DNA of 64,000 nt from Flavobacterium gelatinilyticum (lineage in GTDB: Bacteria; Bacteroidota; Bacteroidia; Flavobacteriales; Flavobacteriaceae), in contig NZ_CP114287.1 in assembly GCF_027111295.1 (NCBI RefSeq), positions 1,426,001 to 1,490,000 on the forward strand. Direction: 5' to 3'. Positions 19,456 through 27,339 of the stretch are shown in pieces. The first letter of the stretch is position 1; every line of letters starts with the position of its first letter. Position numbers and translations under genes: made by a program. Below the pieces are notes generated by a model. The model had not been told where the DNA came from. It did not search any database and saw only the letters and a list, made by a program, of their open reading frames with translations.

Positions 19456-20700
19456 ATGACACACATCCCACAAAAAGAAAACATTACTAAAAATGACGTT
19501 GACAAACTCATTTATGAATATTGTGATATAAATGGAAAGCCTATTTTTAAAGCGATAGAAGTTGACAAAAAAGGTGACAAAATAATTTTGAATTTATATC
19601 GAGTTAATCGTAAAACTGATGATATTACTTTTACGAAACTAAAAAAAGTCGAATTTGTTGGTTGGAGTAACTTACATGATTTACCTGCACATTTTAAAAA
19701 AGTTTATTCAAGAACCGAATATTATGGCATTCATTCAAAATCTCTCAAAAGATTATTAAGAACATTAAGTTATAAGTTTAAAGACCTTGAAAAAATTACT
19801 GTTTCAAAAACTGGAAACACAAGATTTAACAAAAAATCAATCAGTTTTCTATGGAGCGATTTAGAGCCTATTCTCAAAAATATCAGTAGAGATAGTGCTT
19901 CCAATGAGAAAAACACTAAGTTATATATCAATAATGAATTAGCAAAATTGACATCTAAATTTGTTAAAGAACCTAAAAACTTGTATTATGGGGATTTAGA
20001 ACGTTTTATGGGGCGTTACGATACATTCGACAAAATCACCGATTCAGATGTAGCATCATTATCAAGTCTATTAAATCTACTTCCTAAAAATAAAATATCG
20101 GTGACTTCAAATTTCATTAAAACGAAAGACAAAATTAACATAGCTTTTTTTGAAGATATCTTAGATCAATTTAAAAAACTAAGATCTGTTGCATCTGATA
20201 ATGAAAAGGACTGGCAAAAATTCTTCGAAAAAAATGCATGGATATTTTCTCATCTTTTTCCTTATGATGTAATCCTAAGAGAACGTGAAGCTTACGTTGG
20301 AGGCAAAACTTTCGAAAACAAAGATGGAAAAATAGTAGACTTTTTATATCAAAATGGCTTTAAAGATAATTACGCATTAATTGAGATTAAAACTCATAAA
20401 AAAGATCTTCTTAAAAACTTAGCCTACAGAGGTACAGATGTTTTTTCAATGTCTGAAGACCTTTCAGGTGGAATTAACCAATGTTTAGACCAAAAAGATA
20501 ATTTCATAAAAGAGTTTGGTAAAGAATATAAACCAATAGAACCAAAATGCATTTTAGTAATAGGACAAAGAAATAAATTAAAAGCTGAACAGGTTAAATG
20601 CTTTGAACTCATTAGAGCAAATCAAAAAAATGTAGATATTGTAACCTTTGATGAATTGGAAAATAAAATTGAAGGTTTATTGAAAGTTCTATCTAATTAA
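19456..20700 (+). CDS. sduA: Shedu-type antiphage nuclease (DUF4263)
   Basis: The 414-residue protein has a C-terminal PD-(D/E)XK nuclease domain with the Shedu arrangement: DWQKFFEKNAWIF (252-264), D295 in KIVDFLY, E310-I-K312 in ALIEIKTH, and Q342 in SGGINQCLDQ, then a CILVIGQRNK strand and a VTFDELENKIEGLL end. The N-terminal 240 residues are a family-variable region I do not recognise. Shedu (SduA) is a single-gene defence system that cleaves DNA in response to phage. The gene lies alone between thrC and a REP-like repeat, in DNA more AT-rich than its neighbours, consistent with acquisition. An unrelated DUF4263 role cannot be excluded. Confidence 0.85.
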   Translation: MTHIPQKENITKNDVDKLIYEYCDINGKPIFKAIEVDKKGDKIILNLYRVNRKTDDITFTKLKKVEFVGWSNLHDLPAHFKKVYSRTEYYGIHSKSLKRLLRTLSYKFKDLEKITVSKTGNTRFNKKSISFLWSDLEPILKNISRDSASNEKNTKLYINNELAKLTSKFVKEPKNLYYGDLERFMGRYDTFDKITDSDVASLSSLLNLLPKNKISVTSNFIKTKDKINIAFFEDILDQFKKLRSVASDNEKDWQKFFEKNAWIFSHLFPYDVILREREAYVGGKTFENKDGKIVDFLYQNGFKDNYALIEIKTHKKDLLKNLAYRGTDVFSMSEDLSGGINQCLDQKDNFIKEFGKEYKPIEPKCILVIGQRNKLKAEQVKCFELIRANQKNVDIVTFDELENKIEGLLKVLSN

Positions 20701-20763
20701 TAATTACTTTTTCCAACAGGCATTAAGAGAAATTGAGAATTATAACGTCACACTATTTCACCC

Positions 20764-20883
20764 ACGCTAGCGCTAGCGCCTCGTTCGTGAACCCAAAAGA
20801 TTGAAAACCAATTGAAATGGACACGAGCGAGACGCTCGTGCCAGCTAAGGAGAAACTTTCACGAGCAAATCGCTCGCGCTAGC
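20764..20883. repeat. GCTAGC-ended REP-like palindromic element, copy 1
   Basis: It carries several inverted modules: CTAGCGCTAGCG at the left, the hairpin CACGAGCG-AGA-CGCTCGTG (20822-20840) and TCGCTCGCGCTAGC at the right end. Copy 2 lies at 21341-21424, beyond the BamE-like gene. Confidence 0.8.
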
Positions 20884-20912
20884 ATATGACAAAATACTAA
20901 ATTATAGCAAAT

Positions 20913-21335
20913 ATGAATACGTTTTTGAAAATTTCGTTAGGGTTTGTTCTTGGAGTAGTTTGCACAATCGGAGTATTATATATTATCGTTGCAACTCAAA
21001 ACACAGAAGAAAACCAACTACAAGAAGAAATCCGAATGAAGGCCTTAAAAAACTTAAACCAATCTTTTGCCGATTTCGATGAAGACGAACAAAGAAATAT
21101 CCAATCATTTGAACTAACCACAAAAAAAGGTATAGTGAAATTACATACATATATGCCAAAAGATTCCGTTCAGATTCTAATGGGACGTCCACAATCAACT
21201 GATATAAATGATTATGGATATGGAGAGACTCACGAAGTGTGGAAGTATAAAGGGACAAACAAATATGTTGACGAATTTACCATTGAGTTTATTAATGGCA
21301 AATTGAAATCGGTTAATCAATTCAAAGACCATTAA
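20913..21335 (+). CDS. Small membrane-anchored BamE/SmpA-like protein
   Basis: The 140-residue protein has one N-terminal transmembrane or uncleaved signal segment (residues 5-26) and an external domain. The pattern DSVQILMGRPQS ... YGETHEVWKYKG ... EFTIEFINGKLKSV resembles the SmpA/OmlA (BamE-like) fold, in which a G-x-P loop is followed by beta strands, but I cannot assign it firmly. It is enclosed by two copies of the same palindromic repeat, so it may have moved or been duplicated with them. The function is unknown. Confidence 0.7.
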   Translation: MNTFLKISLGFVLGVVCTIGVLYIIVATQNTEENQLQEEIRMKALKNLNQSFADFDEDEQRNIQSFELTTKKGIVKLHTYMPKDSVQILMGRPQSTDINDYGYGETHEVWKYKGTNKYVDEFTIEFINGKLKSVNQFKDH

Positions 21336-21340
21336 TCCCC

Positions 21341-21424
21341 CGCTAGCACGAGCGTCTCGCTCGTGAACACAAAGAAATTCAAAAACCAATTGGAACGGGC
21401 ACGAGCGAGACGCTCGCGCTAGCT
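21341..21424. repeat. GCTAGC-ended REP-like palindromic element, copy 2
   Basis: Two hairpin modules in inverted orientation, GCTAGCACGAGCGTCTCGCT (21342-21361) and GCACGAGCGAGACGCTCGCG (21399-21418), flank a spacer that includes AAAAACCAATTGGAACG, also present in copy 1 as GAAAACCAATTGAAATGG. Confidence 0.85.
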
Positions 21425-21445
21425 TTGTATTAATTATTTTAATTC

Positions 21446-21649
21446 TCATTTATTACTTCGTTTATAAGTTATTGGTTTTGCAAAGCAACTTTCCTTAAAA
21501 TCCGCAATTTCATCTTTTAATTTCTTGTTTGCATTATGCAGTAATTCATTTTGCAATTTCATTATAGCCAATAAATCGTTCATCGCGTTTAGGTTTTCCA
21601 ATTGCATCATAACGATCTGTTCTAGATTTGCTTTAGTATATGCTTTCAT
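21446..21649 (-). CDS. Small coiled-coil protein, function unknown
   Basis: From the ATG at 21649 this is a 67-residue protein with a leucine/asparagine-rich amphipathic helix (ENLNAMNDLLAIMKLQNELL and onward) and a basic tail. It is probably an oligomerising coiled coil. A start at 21670 is rejected because a full promoter, TTG-N20-TATATTTG (21673-21703, minus strand), places the transcript start near 21667. The gene is divergent from the XRE regulator, and the 17-bp palindrome at 21657-21673 overlaps its promoter. Confidence 0.6.
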   Translation of the reverse strand: MKAYTKANLEQIVMMQLENLNAMNDLLAIMKLQNELLHNANKKLKDEIADFKESCFAKPITYKRSNK

Positions 21650-21656
21650 AAATAAT

Positions 21657-21703
21657 GTATTGAATTTCAATACAAATATATATTAAATTATAATATTTTA
21701 CAA
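21657..21703 (-). promoter_or_regulatory. Promoter with palindromic operator, coiled-coil gene
   Basis: On the minus strand a TTG (21701-21703), 20 bp and TATATTTG (21673-21680) are present. The perfect 17-bp palindrome GTATTGAATTTCAATAC (21657-21673) abuts the -7 box and covers the start site, as expected for a repressor operator. The neighbouring XRE protein is the natural candidate to bind it. Confidence 0.6.
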
Positions 21704-21793
21704 TATGTTTTTATATCATAATTTAACACATTCAAAAGAAACTATCAATAAGCAATAATTTTCTATACTAAATATTGTTATAAAAAATACTTA

Positions 21794-22000
21794 ATGGCTA
21801 ATATTCAAATGAACAGAATTAAAGAAGTTCTAAAGGAACAAGGGAGAACGCAAACATGGCTAGCCGAAAAAATTGAAAAAAGTTATGTTGTGGTAACTAA
21901 TTATTGCAATAATAATTCTCAACCAAGTATTGAGATTCTAAGAAAAATTGCTGAGGTATTAGATGTAGATGTTCGAGAATTATTAGTTCCAACTAAATAA
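21794..22000 (+). CDS. XRE-family HTH transcriptional regulator
   Basis: The 68-residue protein consists of one Cro/C1-type helix-turn-helix domain (QGRTQTWLAEKIEKSYVVVTNYCNNNSQPSIEILRKIAEVLDV). Nothing else is attached, so it is a minimal repressor-like protein. It is divergent from the coiled-coil gene, whose promoter carries a perfect palindrome. Such stand-alone XRE proteins often control themselves and a neighbour, sometimes restriction or toxin genes; here the Shedu gene is 1.1 kb away with another gene between. The link is an inference only. Confidence 0.85.
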   Translation: MANIQMNRIKEVLKEQGRTQTWLAEKIEKSYVVVTNYCNNNSQPSIEILRKIAEVLDVDVRELLVPTK

Positions 22001-22016
22001 AAGCAAATATAATTTG

Positions 22017-22130
22017 AACGCAGATTAAACAGATTTGCTTACGCAAAAACGCGGATTTACGCTAATTTTAAAAAAATATCCGTGTAAATCCGCGTCTTCG
22101 TGATAACGAATCCGTTTAATCTGCGTTCTT
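22017..22130. repeat. Long imperfect intergenic palindrome
   Basis: The element opens GAACGCAGATTAAACAGATT and closes AATCCGTTTAATCTGCGTTC, with an inner pair around CGCGGATTTACGC and GTGTAAATCCGCG. It would form a cruciform or long RNA hairpin between the XRE and methyltransferase genes. Confidence 0.8.
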
Positions 22131-22142
22131 ATTTATGTTGCT

Positions 22143-22913
22143 TTATTTCTTAGTCCCCAACAAATACAAAATCTTCGCAGGTCCAGATTTTACTTTTCCA
22201 ACTTCCCAATTAAAACTTTCCTTGTTATCAAGCTTAGAAATCAATTCGTTCATTTCTTCAACAGAATAGGTTCTAAGAGATGAAACTATGCCATCCCACA
22301 AAACCAAAATCGGAACAATTGGAATCAGGTACGTAAAAATGATTCTGCCAATTTTAAACGGTCGTATAAAAGGCGTTGTCAGCAAAACAGAAATTGGCGA
22401 AAAAATCATCGCTACAATACTAGGAACGCTTCTCTCCTGTCCTTCAAAAATCGCAATCGAACTGTTGGTGTCAATTGCATTTTGCAGAATCTGTTGCGCG
22501 TCTTTCGGTTTAAAATGATGAAAAGATAAAAACTGCGTTCGAAGTCCTTTTAGGTTTTCGGGAACATTTTTGGCATCGACCGGCGTTTTTACAAAATTGA
22601 AATTGTCGGCTTGTTTTTGCGTATGTTCGAATGCAGGAATATTTGGGAAATAATCCGTGAGCAGAATTTTTAAATCGGGATTGTTTTTTCGCAATTCGGC
22701 GTTCAGCCAGATTAATCCGCCTCCTCCACCCGATGCGAGATCAATAATTTGATTGGTTTGACTTTCTTTTAAACCTTTTTCGATTACTGGAACAATGCCT
22801 ATGTACATGGCAGTTTTATTTGACAGAAACTGTAAAAAGTCGGTCATATAATTTCTAATAAATTCCGGAAGCCATTGCTGATCTTCAAACTCAAATAAAT
22901 GAATCCTTGCCAT
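22143..22913 (-). CDS. Class I SAM-dependent methyltransferase-like protein
   Basis: The 256-residue protein has a SAM-binding motif I IIDLASGGGGGLIWLN near 58-73 and the acidic end of strand 2, ILLTDYFPN. The C-terminal half contains two hydrophobic stretches (about 165-183 and 188-208), so it may associate with the membrane. The substrate cannot be deduced. The gene is monocistronic, divergent from a GNAT gene, and its 3' end abuts the palindrome at 22017-22130. Confidence 0.75.
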   Translation of the reverse strand: MARIHLFEFEDQQWLPEFIRNYMTDFLQFLSNKTAMYIGIVPVIEKGLKESQTNQIIDLASGGGGGLIWLNAELRKNNPDLKILLTDYFPNIPAFEHTQKQADNFNFVKTPVDAKNVPENLKGLRTQFLSFHHFKPKDAQQILQNAIDTNSSIAIFEGQERSVPSIVAMIFSPISVLLTTPFIRPFKIGRIIFTYLIPIVPILVLWDGIVSSLRTYSVEEMNELISKLDNKESFNWEVGKVKSGPAKILYLLGTKK

Positions 22914-23078
22914 AGTGTTTCGTTTTCAATTCATTACAAATGTCAGCAATTTTATTTAAATATTTACTTACAGAAATTTTAAAACAGCTGTCATTTTATT
23001 CCTCATCAAATTGTAATTTTACAGCTTTACAAATCCACTTTTACATCTCACAAAAAACATTTCACATCTCACAAAAAA

Positions 23079-23588
23079 ATGATTACAAAAGCATTCCTCG
23101 AAGATATTCCGGCATTAACCATTTTAATCAACTCAGCTTACAGAGGCGAAACATCAAAAAAAGGCTGGACAACCGAAGCGCATTTACTAGAAGGAAAAAG
23201 AACCGACGAACAGGAAATGACCGAAATATTCCTGGATTCAAAAAACACGATTCTGAAATTTACAGAGAATGACAAAATTATCGGTTCTGTTTTATTGGTC
23301 GAAAAAGAACATCAATTGTATTTAGGAATGCTTACCGTTTCGCCAGAACTTCAAAACAGCGGCATTGGGAAAAAGCTTTTGGCCGAAGCCGAAAATCATG
23401 CTAAGTCTCTTGGTTTATCGAGTATTATTATGACGGTTATTTCGGTTCGTGAAGAATTGGTGGCTTGGTACAAACGTCATGGTTATGTGGATACTGGAAA
23501 ACGTGAGGCTTTTCCTGAAAGTGATATTCATACTACGGTTTCTGATGAACCTTTGGAGTTTATTTATTTGGAGAAAAGCATTGCGTAA
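23079..23588 (+). CDS. GNAT-family N-acetyltransferase
   Basis: The 169-residue protein has the acetyl-CoA binding motif LTVSPELQNSGIGKKLLAEAENHAK near 95-120, which is the GNAT motif A. The substrate is unknown. The start is the ATG at 23079, where the family N-terminus (ITKAFLEDIPALTILINSAY) begins. The last codons are part of a tandemly duplicated segment of about 213 bp, and a second copy of the gene's 3' end (with a mutated stop) lies at 23761-23808. Confidence 0.88.
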   Translation: MITKAFLEDIPALTILINSAYRGETSKKGWTTEAHLLEGKRTDEQEMTEIFLDSKNTILKFTENDKIIGSVLLVEKEHQLYLGMLTVSPELQNSGIGKKLLAEAENHAKSLGLSSIIMTVISVREELVAWYKRHGYVDTGKREAFPESDIHTTVSDEPLEFIYLEKSIA

Positions 23589-24004
23589 AGTTTAACCGCA
23601 AAGAACGCAATCCCGATAGCTATCGGGAACACAAGGTTCGCTAAGAGTTTTTTGAATCTCGCAAAGTCGCAGAGACGCAAAGTTTAACTAAAAAACAACC
23701 ATATAAGCAATATAAGAATTTTAAGTTTTCTGCTTTACTGAACTTATATTACTTATATTGAACCTTTGGAGTTTATTTATTTGGAAAAAAGACTTTCATA
23801 AAATTTTACCGCAAAGAACGCAATCCCGATAGCTATCGGGAACACAAGGTTCGCTAAGAGTTTTTTTGAATCTCGCAAAGTCACAGAGTCGCAAAGTTTA
23901 ACTAAAAAACAACCATATAAGCAATATAAGAATTTTAAGTTTTCTGCTTTACTGAACTTATATTACTTATATGGTTCAAATCTTTGCGACTTTGCGAGAT
24001 TTTT
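23548..24004. repeat. Tandem duplication of a GNAT-tail plus intergenic repeat unit
   Basis: A unit of about 213 bp (23548-23760) is followed directly by a second copy (23761-23974). Each contains the last codons of the GNAT gene, ACCGCAAAGAACGC, the palindrome CCCGATAGCTATCGGG, CTCGCAAAGTC and an AT-rich dyad CATATAAGCAATATAAG. The element ends TTTGCGACTTTGCGAG, complementary to the earlier CTCGCAAAGTCGCAG, so each copy is itself a large imperfect palindrome. The region holds no gene. Confidence 0.88.
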
Positions 24005-24048
24005 TTAACCTCTGTTCCTTTGCCTCTCTGTCCCTTTGAACCTAAAAA

Positions 24049-24621
24049 CTAAGAAACCGCTCTCTTAATCTTCGACAGAAACTCATGTGAAACCCCAAGA
24101 TAGGACGATAAATTTTTGTTGTTTATTGTCTGCATTTTTTGCGGGTAGCGTTCTTTAAAATCCAGATAACGCTGTTTCGAGGTTTTGTTTAACACATCCA
24201 GAAGTCTTTGCTGAATGGCGACATTAGCACGTTCGATCATAAGAACATGAAACTTAATGAGCTTTGGGATTACGGCAAACAAATACGCTTTTTGTTTTTT
24301 ATTGATGACCACTATTTCGCTGTCTTCAATGGCTTTGATGTTGTACGTGGTTGGTTTTTGGTGATAAAAACTTTCCAGGTCGCACATCCATTCGTTTTCG
24401 AATGAAAAGAAAATTACGGTTTCGGTGCCATTTTCGTTTATAATGTAGGTCTTAAACGATCCTTTCATAATAAACCCTTCATAACTGTTATTAGAATCCT
24501 GAATCTGAAGAAACTGGTTCTTTTTGAGTTTAATGAGTTCGGCTTTTGAAACAATAATGTCCCATTCTTCATCCGTGAGCGGAATTTTTCGCTCAATGTT
24601 TTGTCTTAGTAGGTTGTACAT
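24049..24621 (-). CDS. Crp/Fnr-family transcriptional regulator
   Basis: The 190-residue protein has an N-terminal cyclic-nucleotide-type beta barrel (KNQFLQIQDSNNSYEGFIMKG ... FSFENEWMCDLESFYHQKPTT) and a C-terminal winged helix ending NLSSYLGVSHEFLSKIKRAV. The barrel lacks the arginine/glutamate pattern needed to call cAMP binding, and the typical FNR cysteines are absent. This is the short Bacteroidota group often induced by stress. It is divergent from the pectate lyase gene; the palindrome at 24781-24794 lies in the shared region, so it may regulate that gene, itself, or neither. Confidence 0.87.
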   Translation of the reverse strand: MYNLLRQNIERKIPLTDEEWDIIVSKAELIKLKKNQFLQIQDSNNSYEGFIMKGSFKTYIINENGTETVIFFSFENEWMCDLESFYHQKPTTYNIKAIEDSEIVVINKKQKAYLFAVIPKLIKFHVLMIERANVAIQQRLLDVLNKTSKQRYLDFKERYPQKMQTINNKNLSSYLGVSHEFLSKIKRAVS

Positions 24622-24780
24622 TGTTTTTTGTGGTTTTTGTGTGGGGGAATCCTTTTTTCGATCCAGTATTTATTAGGGGCTTAAATAATGTAATCGATTG
24701 CGTAAAAGTAAGTTATTTATGCATTTTTGTAAATTAACAAGTGTTAAAAAAACACATTTCGTAGAAATATTTCCAAAAGT

Positions 24781-24824
24781 TTGAACTTGTTCAACTTTTT
24801 TCCTACAAATTATAATCAGTTTTG
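24781..24824 (+). promoter_or_regulatory. Palindrome and promoter-like box of the pectate lyase gene
   Basis: The perfect dyad TTGAAC-TT-GTTCAA (24781-24794) lies 22 bp upstream of CAGTTTTG (24817-24824), one base short of TAnnTTTG. The dyad thus occupies the position of an activator or -33 region. Confidence 0.4.
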
Positions 24825-24863
24825 CAGTGTTAAATTTTTTATAAACCACCCAAACTTAAACTT

Positions 24864-25970
24864 ATGAAAATAAATTCGACACTCTCAATGTTAGCATTAG
24901 CATTGGTTTTTGGTTTTACGTCGTGTAACACCGAAGAAATTGCTTCACCGGAAGCACAAAACGCAATTGAAACTACAAATCCCGAAAAAGGAAATGTAAC
25001 GGCAAAAGTTGGAAACTGCTCTCAGGTTCCGGGCTGGGCTTCGCAAAACGGAAGTACAACCGGAGGAGGTTCATCGGCAGAAACTACGGTTACGACTTAC
25101 GCACAGCTTAAATCGGCTATTGAAAACAGTTCTGTAAAAGTTATTAAAGTATCCGGAACAATTACCGTTACAACCAGATTATCATTTCAGGATCAGACCG
25201 GAAAAACGATTTATGGTGCCAATGGCGCAAAACTGGTTTCTACTAACCAGACTAAAGATGGTTCTGGTATTATTAACATTAAAAGATGTAAAAACATCAT
25301 CATCAGAAACTTAATTTTTGAAGGTCCTGGTGCTTACGACACTGACGGATGGGACAACGCCATCTTGGATGACTGCCAGAATGTATGGGTTGACCACTGC
25401 GAATTTAGAGATGGTGTTGACGGAAACTTCGACATTAAAAACAAATCAGATTATATTTCGGTTACGTATTCTAAATTCCATTATTTAAAACCACCAAAAG
25501 CCGGAGGTTCAGGAGGTACTGCAGATCACCGTTTTTCTAACTTAATTGGTTCAAGCGACGGGGCAACTGCTGACCGCGGCAAATTACGAATCACTTTTGC
25601 AAGATGCTGGTGGGCTACGGGCTGTAAAGAAAGAATGCCAAGGGTTCGTTTTGGAAAAGTGCATATCGTAAACAGTTTCTTTAACAGTACTGTAAGCAAC
25701 AAATGTATCGCAGCAGGTGTTGAAGCGGATATTCGCGTAGAAAGCAATGTTTTTGAAGGTGTTAAAAACCCAATTGATCTAATGAGCGGTTATACTGCGG
25801 TTACAGCAACTGATAACGTATTTACGAATGTATCTGGAAATCAGGCTGGAAACAAAACGGCTTTTACTCCTCCTTATTCTATTGTAAAACTTAATAAAAC
25901 TGCTGTTAAAGCAGATGTTTCTGCCAATGCGGGAGCTACTTTAGGCGGTAATATCTGCGGTTCATTTTAA
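24864..25970 (+). CDS. Secreted family 1 pectate lyase (lipoprotein)
   Basis: The 368-residue protein starts with a lipoprotein signal ending GFTSC (Cys21 probably lipidated), then a linker and a right-handed parallel beta-helix of polysaccharide lyase family 1. Diagnostic motifs are VWVDHCEFRDGVDGNFDIKN (around 170-190; the D residues bind calcium) and RMPRVRFGKVHIVNSFF, which carries the catalytic arginine pattern. It cleaves polygalacturonate by beta-elimination at the cell surface. No SusC/SusD pair or other lyase genes lie nearby, so it is not inside a polysaccharide utilisation locus in this window. Confidence 0.92.
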   Translation: MKINSTLSMLALALVFGFTSCNTEEIASPEAQNAIETTNPEKGNVTAKVGNCSQVPGWASQNGSTTGGGSSAETTVTTYAQLKSAIENSSVKVIKVSGTITVTTRLSFQDQTGKTIYGANGAKLVSTNQTKDGSGIINIKRCKNIIIRNLIFEGPGAYDTDGWDNAILDDCQNVWVDHCEFRDGVDGNFDIKNKSDYISVTYSKFHYLKPPKAGGSGGTADHRFSNLIGSSDGATADRGKLRITFARCWWATGCKERMPRVRFGKVHIVNSFFNSTVSNKCIAAGVEADIRVESNVFEGVKNPIDLMSGYTAVTATDNVFTNVSGNQAGNKTAFTPPYSIVKLNKTAVKADVSANAGATLGGNICGSF

Positions 25971-26161
25971 TGAAACTGCAATAAAACAAAAATGAGTTAG
26001 TTTTAGTTTTGAAACCACGGATTGTTGTGACATGCAATTCGTGGTTTTTGTTTTTTTGTTCTTTTGTTCTTTTGTTTCAGGTTTAAAGTTTCAAGTTTTT
26101 TTAACCGCGAAGAACGCAAAGGTTATTAAACAATTCTTTATCACTTTGAAGATCTGACCTT

Positions 26162-26545
26162 TTAAAGAACTAATTCCTCAAATAATCTCTGGATCGTTTT
26201 CTCCAAATCCTGACACAATCCCGGATGAGGTCTTGAGGTTTGTATGGCCGAACTTCTAATAGCTGTTAACCATCTAAAACGCTCCGGAATCTCAAATTCG
26301 GCAATTGGACCACCGTCTTTGGCACCTTTGGCTATTTTTTCTAATGACGTTAAATTACATTCTAATTGTTCAATATCGAAATCGGCAGAAAGGGCTTGTA
26401 TTTTTTCTGTATTGAGATGAAAAAGAACTTTTATAAATTTGGCTTTTTTGCTAAACAAAATGATTCCTATATTGAGGAATTCTTCGCGCTCTACCCTTGG
26501 CACAACACGAATCACAGCATATTCGTATAAGTGATTATCTTGCAT
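26162..26545 (-). CDS. DUF3037 protein, partner of a HipA-like kinase
   Basis: The 127-residue protein opens LYEYAVIRVVPRVEREEFLNIGIILFSKK, the signature of DUF3037, a family with no known activity. It follows the HipA-like kinase gene and overlaps it by 11 bp (26535-26545), so translation is probably coupled and the two act together. It has no membrane segment or signal peptide. The pair is a recurring but uncharacterised arrangement as far as I can recall. Confidence 0.85.
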   Translation of the reverse strand: MQDNHLYEYAVIRVVPRVEREEFLNIGIILFSKKAKFIKVLFHLNTEKIQALSADFDIEQLECNLTSLEKIAKGAKDGGPIAEFEIPERFRWLTAIRSSAIQTSRPHPGLCQDLEKTIQRLFEELVL

Positions 26546-27314
26546 TTTGAGCCTGGTTTACAAAGATTTCTGAATTCTCTAATCTGGTTTTTAAAAATTG
26601 AAGATAAACGTTTCGTAAACCTTCCGGTGTTTCGTCTGCATCTTCCCACTGAAGCCAGTCAAGCGGAATCGTGTTTACGATTTCTTCTAAAATTTCCGGT
26701 GTCAGAATGGCTTTAAATTCGGCATCGACTTCTTTTAAAAGCGAAGCCTGAGGCAGTAAAACGTGGTCTTTTATCAACGCAAACGGACTTTTTGCATGCT
26801 GTTCCCAGTTGTTCCAGGAATGATGAAAGTACAAACACGCACCGTGATCGATCAGCCATAATTCTTTATGCCAGATCAGCATATTGGTGTTTTTAAAAGT
26901 TCGGTCAACGTTTGTAATATAAGCATCAAGCCAGACAATCTGCGATGCTGATTTTGCATCGACAGTAGTTACTGCGGGATCAAAAGTAATGGCACCTGAC
27001 AGAAAATGAAGCGCCAGATTTAATCCCTGACTTCCCTGCAATAAATCCTGAATTTCTTCATCGGCTTCGGTTCTTCCAAAGGCTTCGTCGAGATTGGCAA
27101 AAACCAGTTCAGGTAATTGCAATTTTAAGGCTTTTGCGATTTGTCCGCCCACTAATTCGGCAATTAGGGCTTTTACGCCGTGTCCGGCGCCTCTAAATTT
27201 TAAAACATATTTAAAATCGTCATCGGCTTCTGCAAGGGCTGGTAATGAACCGCCTTCACGCAATGGGGTTATATAACGGGTAACATTTACCGTTCTGAGA
27301 TCGAAGTTTTTCAT
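26535..27314 (-). CDS. HipA-like (HipA_2) kinase-fold protein
   Basis: The 259-residue protein has a protein-kinase-like HipA fold: a lysine in YVLKF (K39), the catalytic-loop-type N135-V-D137-R-TFKNTN and the metal-binding-type D156-H-G in LWLIDHGA. Classical HipA is a Ser/Thr kinase toxin paired with an upstream HipB antitoxin; no HTH antitoxin is present here, and the N-terminal HipA subdomain is short. A TTG-N17-TAAGTTTG promoter (27319-27346, minus strand) puts the transcript start almost at the ATG, suggesting a leaderless message. Kinase activity is inferred; the substrate is unknown. Confidence 0.8.
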   Translation of the reverse strand: MKNFDLRTVNVTRYITPLREGGSLPALAEADDDFKYVLKFRGAGHGVKALIAELVGGQIAKALKLQLPELVFANLDEAFGRTEADEEIQDLLQGSQGLNLALHFLSGAITFDPAVTTVDAKSASQIVWLDAYITNVDRTFKNTNMLIWHKELWLIDHGACLYFHHSWNNWEQHAKSPFALIKDHVLLPQASLLKEVDAEFKAILTPEILEEIVNTIPLDWLQWEDADETPEGLRNVYLQFLKTRLENSEIFVNQAQNAR

Positions 27315-27339
27315 ATTACAAACTTAATGATTTTTTCTA

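Noticed and set aside
20701..22130. Insertion sequence or transposon in the accessory island
   Set aside because: No transposase or integrase frame and no terminal inverted repeats with target duplication were found; only REP-like repeats are present.
22940..23272. 110-codon frame upstream and overlapping the GNAT gene
   Set aside because: It is in another frame from the well-supported GNAT protein and has no family features.
23548..24004. A second small GNAT gene
   Set aside because: Only the last few codons of the gene are repeated; there is no start codon or domain.
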